64,000 bases of DNA from Pseudomonas wadenswilerensis (lineage in GTDB: Bacteria > Pseudomonadota > Gammaproteobacteria > Pseudomonadales > Pseudomonadaceae), in the NCBI RefSeq assembly GCF_900497695.1, contig NZ_UIDD01000004.1:62001-126000 (forward strand), read 5' to 3'. The translations under genes were made by a program, and so were the position numbers. Shown here one piece after another: positions 19,098 to 27,113 of the stretch. Below the pieces are notes generated by a model. The model searched no databases and was not told where the DNA came from. It saw only the letters and a program-made list of their open reading frames with translations. How positions within the stretch are numbered: the stretch's first letter is position 1; each line of letters starts with the position of its first letter.

Positions 19098-19865
19098 TCA
19101 GAAACCGATGAAGCTGTAGTAGGTGCCCGGTTCGCTGCGCACCTGCGCACCGCAGGCCTCAAGTTCGGCACTCAAGGCCGGATCGACGACGTGCAACGTC
19201 CACGGCGCCACAGGCTGGTCCAGCTGTGGTTGCTGCAGGGCTTGCTCCAGCGCCGCGATGTCGGGCAGGTAAGCGGTAAAGCCATTGCCTTTCAGCGCGC
19301 TGACGTCGATGCCCAGCGCCTGGCAGATGGCGAGCTTGGCGCGGATATCGTCGCGGTCGGCCTGGCGCGAGCGCTCGATCAGTTCGGCCAGGCGCTTATC
19401 CACCAACTGATTGCCGTGAATCAGCGCCGGGCCGCTTTGCCAGGCTTCGCTCGGGCAGTCCTTGGCTTCGGGGCGCAACGGGATGTGCGGATTGATTTCC
19501 ATCGGGTAGATACGGCACACCAGCGGGCGTATCTCGTAGATGCCGCAACGGTTGTCGTCATCCAGGTTGCGGCAGCGGCCGGGGTTGAAGGCGGCGAAGG
19601 TGATGGTCACCCAGGCCTGGCTGCTGCCGCAGGGCACCAGCCAGGAGCGGCGCATGGCGTGCTCGCGCTGTTCTGCCGGCAGGCCCAGGCCGTTGGCGAG
19701 AAAGGCTTCGACCAGGACCATGACCTGGCCGCCAGCGCCAGCCCACTGCCGGGCTTCGCCCAGGGTCAGGGGTACATGATGGCCGGTGCAGCATTTGCCA
19801 CAGCCGGTGCAGTCGAAACGGATATCGGATGCAGGTGCGCTGTTCACGGTTGGCCAGGTGTCCAT
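19098..19865 (-). CDS. YkgJ family cysteine cluster protein
   Basis: A 255-residue cytoplasmic protein with the family's cysteine signature: FDCTGCGKCCTGHH near residue 18-31, then CRNLDDDNRCGIYEIRPLVCRIYP around 113-136. These cysteines are taken to bind a metal or Fe-S centre (UPF0153/CxxCxxCC); no reaction is established. The 5' end overlaps the next gene upstream by 22 bases, so the two are probably co-transcribed. The ATG at 19865 has no clear ribosome site; a GTG at 19847 would remove most of the overlap. Confidence 0.85.
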   Translation of the reverse strand: MDTWPTVNSAPASDIRFDCTGCGKCCTGHHVPLTLGEARQWAGAGGQVMVLVEAFLANGLGLPAEQREHAMRRSWLVPCGSSQAWVTITFAAFNPGRCRNLDDDNRCGIYEIRPLVCRIYPMEINPHIPLRPEAKDCPSEAWQSGPALIHGNQLVDKRLAELIERSRQADRDDIRAKLAICQALGIDVSALKGNGFTAYLPDIAALEQALQQPQLDQPVAPWTLHVVDPALSAELEACGAQVRSEPGTYYSFIGF

Positions 19866-20155
19866 TCGGTGACGAAAGCAGCCTTGCGCTTTTTATCGAA
19901 CAGGCACAGTTCGGTGCCCTTGCGGTTGTTCATGTGTTTTTGCGGGTAGCGGCCTTCGAGCAGCAGGGCGCTGTAACCGACGCGATCGTCGAATTCGGCA
20001 GCCTTGCCCAGGGCCTTGACCTCTTTGAGCTGGCTGGCGGCGATGCAGCTTTGCAGCACGCGTTGTTCATGATCGCTCCAGGCCTGGCTGCTGGATGCCT
20101 GGGCACCGCTGCTGAACACAGCGCAGCCTAGCAGGGTGAAGAGGAGGGCTTTCAT
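19844..20155 (-). CDS. Small periplasmic protein of unknown function
   Basis: A 103-residue protein with a signal peptide (MKALLFTLLGCAVFSSGAQA, cut near residue 20) and a mature domain with two cysteines (VLQSCIAASQ and GTELCLFDKK) that could form a disulphide. I chose the ATG at 20155 because it gives a proper signal peptide; the longer ORF adds nine residues. It overlaps the YkgJ-type gene downstream. No family recognised. Confidence 0.7.
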   Translation of the reverse strand: MKALLFTLLGCAVFSSGAQASSSQAWSDHEQRVLQSCIAASQLKEVKALGKAAEFDDRVGYSALLLEGRYPQKHMNNRKGTELCLFDKKRKAAFVTEWTPGQP

Positions 20156-20234
20156 GGCGGGTACTCGCAAAGACGTACGCACAATTGTGCCTGAGCTTCA
20201 GGCACATTCAAGCGCAAGGCTTCCCGGGTATGTA

Positions 20235-21134
20235 TCAGCGCTCTTCGAAGGCCACGGTGCGGGCGGCGACGATCAGGCAGTCGGTCAGGTCCGGCGAGGA
20301 GAACTTGGTCAACACCGCATTGGCCCCGGCGTCCTTGGCTTTATCGCTGTTCATGGCACTGTCCAGCGAGGTATGCAGCAGCACGTAGAGGTGCTGGAAA
20401 TCCGGGGTTTCGCGCAGGGTGCGGGTGAAGGCGTAGCCGTCCATCTCCGACATCTCGATGTCCGACACCACCACGTTGATCTCGCGCTCGGTGCCTTGCA
20501 GCTCCAGCAGGGTATTGATCGCATCCTTGGCACTGCGCGCGGTGTGGCATTCGATGCCGAGGCTGCGCAGGGTATGCACCGATTGCTGCAGCGCCACCTG
20601 GCTGTCGTCGACCACCAGGATGTTGGTGGCGGCCAGCACCGCGGCGTCTTCGGCACTGAGCTCGGAGGTGACCACCTCGTGGGGCGGCGGGGCGATGCCG
20701 TGGATGACCTTTTCGATATCCAGCACCTGCACCAGGGTGTTGTCGACCCGGGTCACGCCGGTGATGAACGACTTGCTGCCCGAGCCATAGGGTGGAGGCT
20801 TGATGTCGGTGCTCAGGCAGTGGACGATCTTGCTCACCGCCTGCACATGCAGGCCCTGCTTGGAGCGGCTGATGTCGGTGACGATCAGGCAGCCGCCGTC
20901 CGGGTCTTCCAGCGGCCGTTCACCGATGGCCCGGGACAGGTCGATGACCGACAGCGAGTTGCCCCGCAGGGTAGCCACGCCTTTGACGTGGGGGTGCGAC
21001 TCCGGCAGCTTGGTCAGCGGCGGGCAGGGGATGATTTCACTGACCTTGAGCAGGTTGATCGCCATCAGCTTGCCGCTGCGCAGGGTGAACAGCAGCAGCG
21101 ACAGCGAATCCGCGCGGGCATTTTGCGACGCCAT
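20235..21134 (-). CDS. cheV: Chemotaxis coupling protein CheV
   Basis: A 299-residue fusion of an N-terminal CheW-like coupling domain (about residues 10-155; VSEIIPCPPLTKLPESHPHV, GSKSFITGVTRVDNTLVQVL) and a C-terminal receiver domain (ILVVDDSQVALQQSV, phospho-Asp in VVVSDIEMSEMDGY, Lys in VLTKFSSPDL). It couples receptors to CheA and adjusts sensitivity by phosphorylation. The ATG at 21134 (MASQNARADS) follows gaaggtgcct. It stands alone but is 2 kb from an Aer-type receptor. Confidence 0.93.
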   Translation of the reverse strand: MASQNARADSLSLLLFTLRSGKLMAINLLKVSEIIPCPPLTKLPESHPHVKGVATLRGNSLSVIDLSRAIGERPLEDPDGGCLIVTDISRSKQGLHVQAVSKIVHCLSTDIKPPPYGSGSKSFITGVTRVDNTLVQVLDIEKVIHGIAPPPHEVVTSELSAEDAAVLAATNILVVDDSQVALQQSVHTLRSLGIECHTARSAKDAINTLLELQGTEREINVVVSDIEMSEMDGYAFTRTLRETPDFQHLYVLLHTSLDSAMNSDKAKDAGANAVLTKFSSPDLTDCLIVAARTVAFEER

Positions 21135-21214
21135 AGGCACCTTCAGGGCAGAGTAATAGGGGGAGATGCCAGGTTATCGACCCGGCAGCCCGTGGCTTTA
21201 ATCAGTCGGTGAAA

Positions 21215-22768
21215 TCAGCGTAGACCCAAGCGCCGCGCCAGGCGACTGAGATTGGCCCGGTCCAGGCCCAGCTCGCGGGCGGTGCTGGCCCAGTTGTGCT
21301 GGTGACGCTCCAGGCAAGCCTGGATCAGCTGGCGCTGGTAGTCATCCAGGGCCTGGCGCAGGTCGCCGCCGGGCAGTGGCGCATCGCTCAACTGAGTTGT
21401 TTCGGTTTGTGTGGGGAGCGACTCGACCGGGCGCAGGTCCAGATCGGCGGCATCCAGGGTGAGGATTTTCGGCCGCTGCGCATGCTGCCCCAGGGCCTTG
21501 AGCGCTGAGCGGCCAATCAGGTGTTCGAGCTCGCGTACGTTACCCGGCCAGCTGTAGGCAATCAGCGCGGCCTGGGCTTCGGGGCTCAGGCGCAGGCTGC
21601 CCAGGCCCATGCGCGAACGGTTCTGCTCGAGAAAGTAGCCGCTGAGCAGCAGCACATCGCGCCCGCGCTCACGCAGCGGCGGCACCAGCAGCGGGTACAC
21701 GCTCAGGCGATGGTAGAAGTCGGCGCGGTAGCGCCCGGCGCGCACTTCTTCGGCCAGGTCGCGATTGGTGGCGGCGATCAGGCGCACATCGACGCGGTGC
21801 TCCTGGTCCGAGCCCAGGCGCTGCAGCTGGCCACTCTGCAGCACGCGCAAGAGCTTGGCCTGTACGGTCAGCGACAACTCGCCGACTTCATCGAGAAACA
21901 ACGTGCCGCCATTGGCCAGCTCGAACTTGCCGCGGCGCTCGCCCACCGCGCCGGTAAAGGCGCCGCGCACATGGCCGAACAGCTCGCTCTCGACCAGGGT
22001 GTCGGGCAGTGCGGCGCAGTTGAGGCTGATCATCGGCTGGTTGGCGCGGCTCGAGGCCTGGTGGATGGCCTGGGCTACCAACTCCTTGCCAACCCCGGTT
22101 TCGCCGGTAATCAACACCGTCAGGTCGCTGCTGCCGACCAGGCGGATTTCCTCCAGCAGGCGTTTGTGCGTCTTGCTCTGGCCGATCAGTTCCTTGTGTT
22201 GCTGACCGCTGGCCTGGCGATAGACCTCGGCACGCGCGTGTTCATCTTCGGCGCGCAAGGCCAGGTGCTCGATGCGCTCGGCGACGTTGACCGTGGCCGC
22301 CGCCAGGCTGGCAAAGGCTTGCAGGGCATCCAGCTCGACCTGCTGGAACTGCTCCGGGTCCAGCGCATCGAGGGTGATCAGGCCCCAGGGCTGTTCATCG
22401 ACGAACAACGGGCAGCCCATGCAGTCGTGCACCTCCAGGTGCTGGTGCAGACCTTCGACCAGGCCGTCGTAGGGGTCGGGCAGCTCGCTGTCGCTGGCAA
22501 AGCGGGTCGGCTCGTTGCGGCTGAGGATCGCTGCAAAGCGTGGATGCTCATCGACCTTGAAGCGCCGCCCGAGGGTGTCGGTGCTCAAGCCGTCCACCGC
22601 CAGCGGCACCAGCCATTCGCCGTCCAGGCGCAGCAGCGCGGCGGCATCGCACGGCAGCAGGCTGCGCATGGCTTCGAGCAGGCGCCGGTAGCGTTCGCGC
22701 TCGGGCAGTTCGCGGGACAGGTCGCTGACCAGCGGCAGCAAGGCGGTGAGCAGGGATTTTGCGGTCAT
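21215..22768 (-). CDS. norR: Nitric-oxide-responsive sigma-54 activator NorR
   Basis: A 517-residue enhancer-binding protein with three parts: an N-terminal GAF domain that binds NO at a non-haem iron (conserved loop RFASDSELPDPYDGLVEG at about 89-106), a central AAA+ domain with Walker A GETGVGKELVAQAIH and the sigma-54 contact motif GAFTGA, and a C-terminal Fis-type helix-turn-helix (STARELGLDRANLSRLARRL). It is divergent from the NO dioxygenase gene, and two NorR operators lie between them. Confidence 0.96.
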   Translation of the reverse strand: MTAKSLLTALLPLVSDLSRELPERERYRRLLEAMRSLLPCDAAALLRLDGEWLVPLAVDGLSTDTLGRRFKVDEHPRFAAILSRNEPTRFASDSELPDPYDGLVEGLHQHLEVHDCMGCPLFVDEQPWGLITLDALDPEQFQQVELDALQAFASLAAATVNVAERIEHLALRAEDEHARAEVYRQASGQQHKELIGQSKTHKRLLEEIRLVGSSDLTVLITGETGVGKELVAQAIHQASSRANQPMISLNCAALPDTLVESELFGHVRGAFTGAVGERRGKFELANGGTLFLDEVGELSLTVQAKLLRVLQSGQLQRLGSDQEHRVDVRLIAATNRDLAEEVRAGRYRADFYHRLSVYPLLVPPLRERGRDVLLLSGYFLEQNRSRMGLGSLRLSPEAQAALIAYSWPGNVRELEHLIGRSALKALGQHAQRPKILTLDAADLDLRPVESLPTQTETTQLSDAPLPGGDLRQALDDYQRQLIQACLERHQHNWASTARELGLDRANLSRLARRLGLR

Positions 22769-22783
22769 AAAGACTCCTGTGGG

Positions 22784-22794
22784 TCAAAATGACT
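22784..22794. promoter_or_regulatory. NorR binding site 1
   Basis: GTCAAAATGAC fits the NorR consensus GT-N7-AC. It lies 16 bases upstream of norR and about 70 bases upstream of the sigma-54-like element of hmp. Confidence 0.7.
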
Positions 22795-22808
22795 ATATCG
22801 CAAGTGTT

Positions 22809-22819
22809 GTCCTTATGAC
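22809..22819. promoter_or_regulatory. NorR binding site 2
   Basis: GTCCTTATGAC also fits GT-N7-AC and is centred 25 bases from the first site. NorR works as a hexamer on clustered sites; a third consensus copy was looked for in 22769-22921 and not found. Confidence 0.7.
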
Positions 22820-22860
22820 TCTTTAATTTTTAACTCATTGATTTATAAGGATTAAAAAGT

Positions 22861-22876
22861 TGGCACGAAAGCTGTA
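22861..22876 (+). promoter_or_regulatory. Sigma-54-like promoter of hmp
   Basis: TGGCACGAAAGCTGTA carries a perfect -24 box and correct spacing, but the -12 dinucleotide is GT rather than GC. Its place between the NorR sites and the hmp start supports function; the -12 change may lower basal activity. Confidence 0.6.
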
Positions 22877-22921
22877 ATAACCAAGGCATTCATCAAGAAG
22901 CCACAGGCTCAGGAGTCATCC

Positions 22922-24103
22922 ATGCTCAATGCCCAGGATCGTGCAATCGTCAAAGCCACCGTACCTCTGCTGGAAAGCGGCGGTGAAGCGCTGACCACCC
23001 ATTTCTACAAACTGATGCTCAGCGAGTACCCCGAAGTGCGTCCGCTGTTCAACCAGGCGCACCAGGCCAGCGGCGACCAGCCACGGGCCCTGGCCAACGG
23101 CGTGCTGATGTACGCCCGGCACATCGACCAGCTCGAACAGCTGGGCGGCCTGGTCGGCCAGATCATCAACAAGCATGTGGCCTTGCAGATCCTTCCGGAA
23201 CATTACCCGATCGTCGGTAGCTGCCTGCTGCGCGCCATCGAAGAAGTACTCGGCAAAGAGATTGCCACCCCCGAAGTGATCGCAGCCTGGGGCGCGGCCT
23301 ATCAGCAACTGGCCGATATCCTCATCGGCGCTGAAGGCGATGTTTACGCGCAAAAAGCCGCGGCCCCTGGCGGCTGGCGCGGTGCGCGAGCGTTCAAGCT
23401 GGTCGAGCGGGTCGAGGAGAGCAGCGAGATCGTCTCCTTCTACTTCGCCCCGGTTGATGGTGGTGCGATCCTGCAGGCCGAGCCCGGCCAGTACATCGGC
23501 CTGCAACTGTTCATCGACGGCCAGGAACAGCGCCGCAACTACTCGCTGTCGGCCCTGAGCAATGCCGGCCAGTACCGCATCAGCGTCAAGCGCGAAGCGG
23601 GCGGCAAGGTTTCCAACTACCTGCACGAGCAGTTGGCGGTAGGCGACACTATCAACCTGTTCCCGCCATCGGGCGAGTTCACCCTGAGTGCCAGCGCCAA
23701 GCCTCTGGTGCTGATCAGCGGCGGCGTCGGCATCACCCCGACCCTGCCGATGCTCGAAGCAGCGCTGGAAAGCGGTCGTTTGGTGCACTTCATCCACTGC
23801 GCGCGCAACGGCGCGGTGCATGCCTTCCGTGGTTGGGTCGATGAACTGGCGGCGCGCCACCCGCAGGTCAAGCGCTTCTACTGCTATGCCGAAGACGACG
23901 GTGTCAGCCAGCCGGCGGATGCAGTGGGTCTGCTCAGCGCCGATCAACTCGGCCAGTGGTTGCCGCAAGAGCGTGATGTGGACGCCTACTTCCTCGGCCC
24001 CAAAGCCTTTATGGCGACCATCAAGCGCCACCTCAAGGGCCTGGGCGTGCCAGAGCAGCAAAGCCGCTACGAGTTCTTCGGCCCGGCGTCTGCGCTGGAG
24101 TAA
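22922..24103 (+). CDS. hmp: Flavohaemoglobin, nitric oxide dioxygenase
   Basis: A 393-residue cytoplasmic enzyme that oxidises NO to nitrate with O2 and NAD(P)H. The globin domain (1-140) has the B10 Tyr29, E7 Gln53 and proximal His85 (INKHVALQI). It is followed by an FAD-binding barrel (RRNYSLSAL) and an NAD-binding domain (ISGGVGITPTLPML), ending KSRYEFFGPASALE. The strong aggag before the ATG fits inducible expression. Divergent NorR and the intervening sites indicate NO-triggered, sigma-54-dependent control. Confidence 0.97.
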   Translation: MLNAQDRAIVKATVPLLESGGEALTTHFYKLMLSEYPEVRPLFNQAHQASGDQPRALANGVLMYARHIDQLEQLGGLVGQIINKHVALQILPEHYPIVGSCLLRAIEEVLGKEIATPEVIAAWGAAYQQLADILIGAEGDVYAQKAAAPGGWRGARAFKLVERVEESSEIVSFYFAPVDGGAILQAEPGQYIGLQLFIDGQEQRRNYSLSALSNAGQYRISVKREAGGKVSNYLHEQLAVGDTINLFPPSGEFTLSASAKPLVLISGGVGITPTLPMLEAALESGRLVHFIHCARNGAVHAFRGWVDELAARHPQVKRFYCYAEDDGVSQPADAVGLLSADQLGQWLPQERDVDAYFLGPKAFMATIKRHLKGLGVPEQQSRYEFFGPASALE

Positions 24104-24137
24104 ACACGTTTCGGTAACCGCGAACTGAAAGGATAGG

Positions 24138-24161
24138 GGCACAGCCAGCGATGGCTGTGCC
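24138..24161 (+). terminator. Possible terminator hairpin after hmp
   Basis: GGCACAGCCA and TGGCTGTGCC form a perfect ten-pair stem with loop GCGA, 34 bases after the hmp stop. There is only a weak T run after it, so it could be a Rho-dependent or processing structure. Confidence 0.5.
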
Positions 24162-24274
24162 TTGCGGCAATCGGTCGCCTTCTCAAGCAGGGGGCCTGGC
24201 CTTTTTACTGCATGCAGACAAAGCGTCATGCGCTTGCCGCATCATCCTTCCAGCCGTATCAAGGAAACCGTATC

Positions 24275-24742
24275 GTGAGCATCAATTGGGCTGACAAACT
24301 GCGCAAGAGCCTGCATGGCTCGGCCGATTCGCTGGGCAACCTGTGCGTCGAAGCGTTCCATTACCTGGCCCTGTTCGGCATCGGTGGCATCACCGCCTAC
24401 GCGGCCGTGGTCACCTTTATCGAGATGCTCGGCAAGGGCGTCAGCGTCGACGACATCCTGCTGCTGTTCATCTACCTCGAACTCGGCGCCATGGTGGGGA
24501 TCTACTTCAAGACCAACCACATGCCGATCCGCTTCCTGCTGTATGTGGCGATCACCGCTCTGACCCGCCTGCTGATTGGCGACGTGTCGCACCACAAGGC
24601 GCCGGACGCCGGTTTGCTGTACGTGTGCGGCGGCATCCTGCTGCTGGCGTTCTCGATCCTGGTGGTGCGCTACGCCTCGTACCGCTACCCGTCGACCAAG
24701 GCTATCGATGCTAGTGGCAAGGAGATCGAGGAAGCGAAGTAA
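24275..24742 (+). CDS. psiE: Phosphate-starvation-inducible protein PsiE
   Basis: A 155-residue inner-membrane protein with four hydrophobic helices (FHYLALFGIGGITAYAAVVT, ILLLFIYLELGAMVGIY, IRFLLYVAITALTRLLIG, LLYVCGGILLLAFSILVV) and the conserved THMPIRFLLYVAITALTR stretch of the PsiE family. Its molecular role is unknown. I chose the GTG at 24275 (VSINWADKL) because aagga stands ten bases upstream; the longer ORF starts without one. The 3' end overlaps the convergent DUF3509 gene by 32 bases. Confidence 0.87.
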   Translation: MSINWADKLRKSLHGSADSLGNLCVEAFHYLALFGIGGITAYAAVVTFIEMLGKGVSVDDILLLFIYLELGAMVGIYFKTNHMPIRFLLYVAITALTRLLIGDVSHHKAPDAGLLYVCGGILLLAFSILVVRYASYRYPSTKAIDASGKEIEEAK

Positions 24743-25013
24743 CCTGGCCGGCTGCACCGTTGCGGGTCATGGCGGCGAGGATCTCCACGGCGCTGTGGCC
24801 TTGCTCGATGGCGATGCCGAACTGGATGCTCTCGATCAGCCGCTGCAGGCGCTGCGGGTCGTTGCGCTGGGCCGGGCTGATCAGCCGTTTGGCGACGATG
24901 CCGGTATCGTTGGAGAGGGTCAGCATGATGCTGCCGTCGAGCCGCTCGATACTCAGGTTGACCCGGTACTCGGGGGCGAAAGCGTCGTTGATCTGTTCGA
25001 AAGGGTTGATCAT
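24711..25013 (-). CDS. DUF3509 domain protein
   Basis: A 100-residue soluble protein starting MINPFEQINDAFAPEYRVNL with a beta-rich first half (SIERLDGSIMLTLSNDTGIVAKRLIS) and a helical second half (QRLQRLIESIQFGIAIEQGH), matching the DUF3509 family that is largely confined to Pseudomonas. Function unknown. The last ten or so codons overlap the psiE 3' end in the opposite direction. Confidence 0.75.
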   Translation of the reverse strand: MINPFEQINDAFAPEYRVNLSIERLDGSIMLTLSNDTGIVAKRLISPAQRNDPQRLQRLIESIQFGIAIEQGHSAVEILAAMTRNGAAGQVTSLPRSPCH

Positions 25014-25322
25014 GGGGCTTCACCTGGCAAAGACATGCAGTGATTGACCGGGTGGGGGAGGGTTGGTTCAGGTTAATTCATCGGTCTGCTTAGACTGTGG
25101 GCGCGGCGGTGCAAGGCCTCGACTTGACCCTCGATTACGATTTACCCGTCACATTGCATCGCGGGGCAAGCCCGCTCCCACAGATTTTTCCCACATTAAT
25201 TTTCCAAATCTGACGGCTAAATCCTACGACCGAGTGGGATGTTTCTGAATTGCTTCTGCCGGGGCAGAAGGCCACCTTTGCCGTGCTAGGTTCCGGGCTC
25301 CATTTGCCCAAGGAATCTGCAC
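25014..25322. other. Intergenic region with a single REP, promoter of the PAAR cassette
   Basis: No credible gene. It holds one reverse REP at 25157-25183 (catcgcggggcaagcccgct, then cccacag) and a more AT-rich stretch (25184-25250) likely to contain the promoter of the downstream PAAR genes. No terminator hairpin is obvious. Confidence 0.6.
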
Positions 25323-25685
25323 ATGACAAGGAATGATCAACCCGCCAAACCCGAAGCCATCTATCGTCTGGCGACCCAAGGCAGCCGCACGCGCAAGGGT
25401 GGCGTCATTCGCCAAGCCAGCGCTCCACTGACCATCATGCTGGACGATGGCCAGATTGTGCGCGTGGCTCAGACCGGTGACGATGCCGAGTACCCGGACG
25501 GCAGCCGCGCGCACATCATCAGTGGCGCCGGAACCCAGGGGCAACTGCAGGAACAGGCCGTCGCCCTGGTCGGTAGCGCCTTGAGCAACGGTGATGAAAT
25601 CATCGATACCCCACAAAACACTGCGCTGATCAGCAAGCGGCAAGGCGTACCCATGGCCGACGACTTCCTGACGAGCGTGGGGTGA
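25323..25685 (+). CDS. Small PAAR-like protein
   Basis: A 120-residue protein. The stretch RKGGVIRQASAPLTIMLDDG, with EYPDGSRAHIISGAG and AVALVGSALSNGDEI, has the short beta strands and the pattern GG-x-V, YPDGS-x-A-x-I-x-SGAG, ALVGS-x-L-x-NGD seen in a branch of PAAR-repeat proteins that cap the type VI secretion spike. This assignment is from pattern recognition, not a search. A good aaggaat precedes the ATG. Only three bases separate it from the next gene, so the two are one operon. No other T6SS gene is in the window. Confidence 0.65.
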   Translation: MTRNDQPAKPEAIYRLATQGSRTRKGGVIRQASAPLTIMLDDGQIVRVAQTGDDAEYPDGSRAHIISGAGTQGQLQEQAVALVGSALSNGDEIIDTPQNTALISKRQGVPMADDFLTSVG

Positions 25686-25688
25686 GCG

Positions 25689-27113
25689 ATGGTCTACCGC
25701 ATGAACCTCAATGGTCGCGGCGCCGGGCAGCATGGCGACCACACCACCACCGGGGCGACCTGCCTCAGCAGCCAGTCCTGTCACCTGCAGAACGGGGTGG
25801 GCAATCTGCGCCTGGGCGATGCCACCACGCCGTGTCCGCAATGCGGTCAGGCCGGCAAGATTGCCGAAGGGTATGACGGCTGGACCATTAACGGGCTGCC
25901 GATTGCCGTTGACGGTGCGCAGATTGACTGCGGCTGCCCGGCCGGGAGCAATCGGCTGGTGGCACCTTTGGAGGGTGTGAGCAGCAGAGCGGTGCCGGCA
26001 TCGGGCGGATTTGCCGAGCCGGCTCGCCAGGCCTTCAGCCCGCCTGCGTCGACATCCAAATCCGCCCCCGTCGCCACGGCTAACCCCGCTTCGGCCATGT
26101 CCGGCGCGCCGGGCACGCTGGAGCCGGGCTTCCATGTAGTGCCACGCAGCATGTCGGGTCAGCAGGTGCTGGCGCAGCTTGGCGGCGAAAGCCGCTACCT
26201 GAGCGCCCGGCTGCAGCGGCTCAACCCTACCTTCGCCGAAGGTTTCAAGGCCGGTGAACTGTTCGTCATCGGCGATCCCGACAATGGCACCAGTTGCACA
26301 CGCGAGGAAGCCCAACTGATGGCTGCTGCCGCCCAGGTGCGCGAGGCACTGGCGCCGCTGGACGAAGAAGAAGCCAACTTCATGGTCCGCTACCAGGGTG
26401 AAATCGCCGGCTTGTTCAGCAGTGCCAGCCAGTCGATGGGCGTCGGCAAGGACATGCTCGGTCATGGCTTGAGCCAGGTTGAAAACAGCCTGCGCGCGCT
26501 TGAACAGCTGCATCAGCGCTCGTTCAGTACCTACGGGCATCTGAACAGCCCGCAGTTTTTCGCTTCCCGCCAACAGTTGTACCGCCAGCTGGATGCGCAG
26601 TTGAAAGCGGCTTTTCTCAACAAACCGTTGAACCTGGGCAGCTACGACAGCCTGCGTCGTGACCTGGGTATCTCGACCAAAAGCCTGGTGCACCACTGGA
26701 GCCGTGCCGGTGTGCCGGGTGAGATCCCCGGTTATGCCACGCACCTGGAGCAGGTATCCAGGACAGCGAAATACCTTAAACACGGGGGGTATGTCGGCAT
26801 TGCACTAGGTGGTGGCGCGTCCGTTCTCAAAGTGCAGGAAGTGTGTAGAGCGGGGGAGAGGGAGGAATGTAAGAAGATTCGATTTACTGAGGCGGGGAGT
26901 TTTTCTGGGGGGCTGGCGGGTGGTGCCGCTGGTGCCTATTTGGGAGGGAAGACAGCTGTAGCAGTGTGTGGTGTCGCCGCGGCTGCCGGCGGGATTGGTC
27001 TGGCGGTATGTGGGATCGTCCTAGTGGGAGGGGGATCACTTGCAGGGGGGAGCGGCGGTGGATCATTTGGAGAATGGCTAGGAGACAAGATTTATGAGGT
27101 GAAACATGATTGA
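25689..27113 (+). CDS. PAAR-domain type VI secretion effector, glycine-zipper C-terminus
   Basis: A 474-residue protein. Residues 1-95 are PAAR-like (GAGQHGDHTTTGATCLSS, RLGDATTPCPQCGQ, WTINGLPIAVDGAQIDCGC) with cysteines that could hold a metal. A Pro/Ala/Ser-rich linker (about 98-140) leads to a LysM-like stretch (147-200), then a helical middle. From about residue 357 base composition drops towards A/T and the protein turns into glycine-rich hydrophobic segments (402-460; SGGLAGGAAGAYLGGKTAVA, GGIGLAVCGIVLVGGGSLAG) that look like a membrane-inserting hairpin. No catalytic motif was seen. Inferred role: spike-borne toxin acting on membranes. Its stop overlaps the next gene by eight bases. 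Confidence 0.72.
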   Translation: MVYRMNLNGRGAGQHGDHTTTGATCLSSQSCHLQNGVGNLRLGDATTPCPQCGQAGKIAEGYDGWTINGLPIAVDGAQIDCGCPAGSNRLVAPLEGVSSRAVPASGGFAEPARQAFSPPASTSKSAPVATANPASAMSGAPGTLEPGFHVVPRSMSGQQVLAQLGGESRYLSARLQRLNPTFAEGFKAGELFVIGDPDNGTSCTREEAQLMAAAAQVREALAPLDEEEANFMVRYQGEIAGLFSSASQSMGVGKDMLGHGLSQVENSLRALEQLHQRSFSTYGHLNSPQFFASRQQLYRQLDAQLKAAFLNKPLNLGSYDSLRRDLGISTKSLVHHWSRAGVPGEIPGYATHLEQVSRTAKYLKHGGYVGIALGGGASVLKVQEVCRAGEREECKKIRFTEAGSFSGGLAGGAAGAYLGGKTAVAVCGVAAAAGGIGLAVCGIVLVGGGSLAGGSGGGSFGEWLGDKIYEVKHD

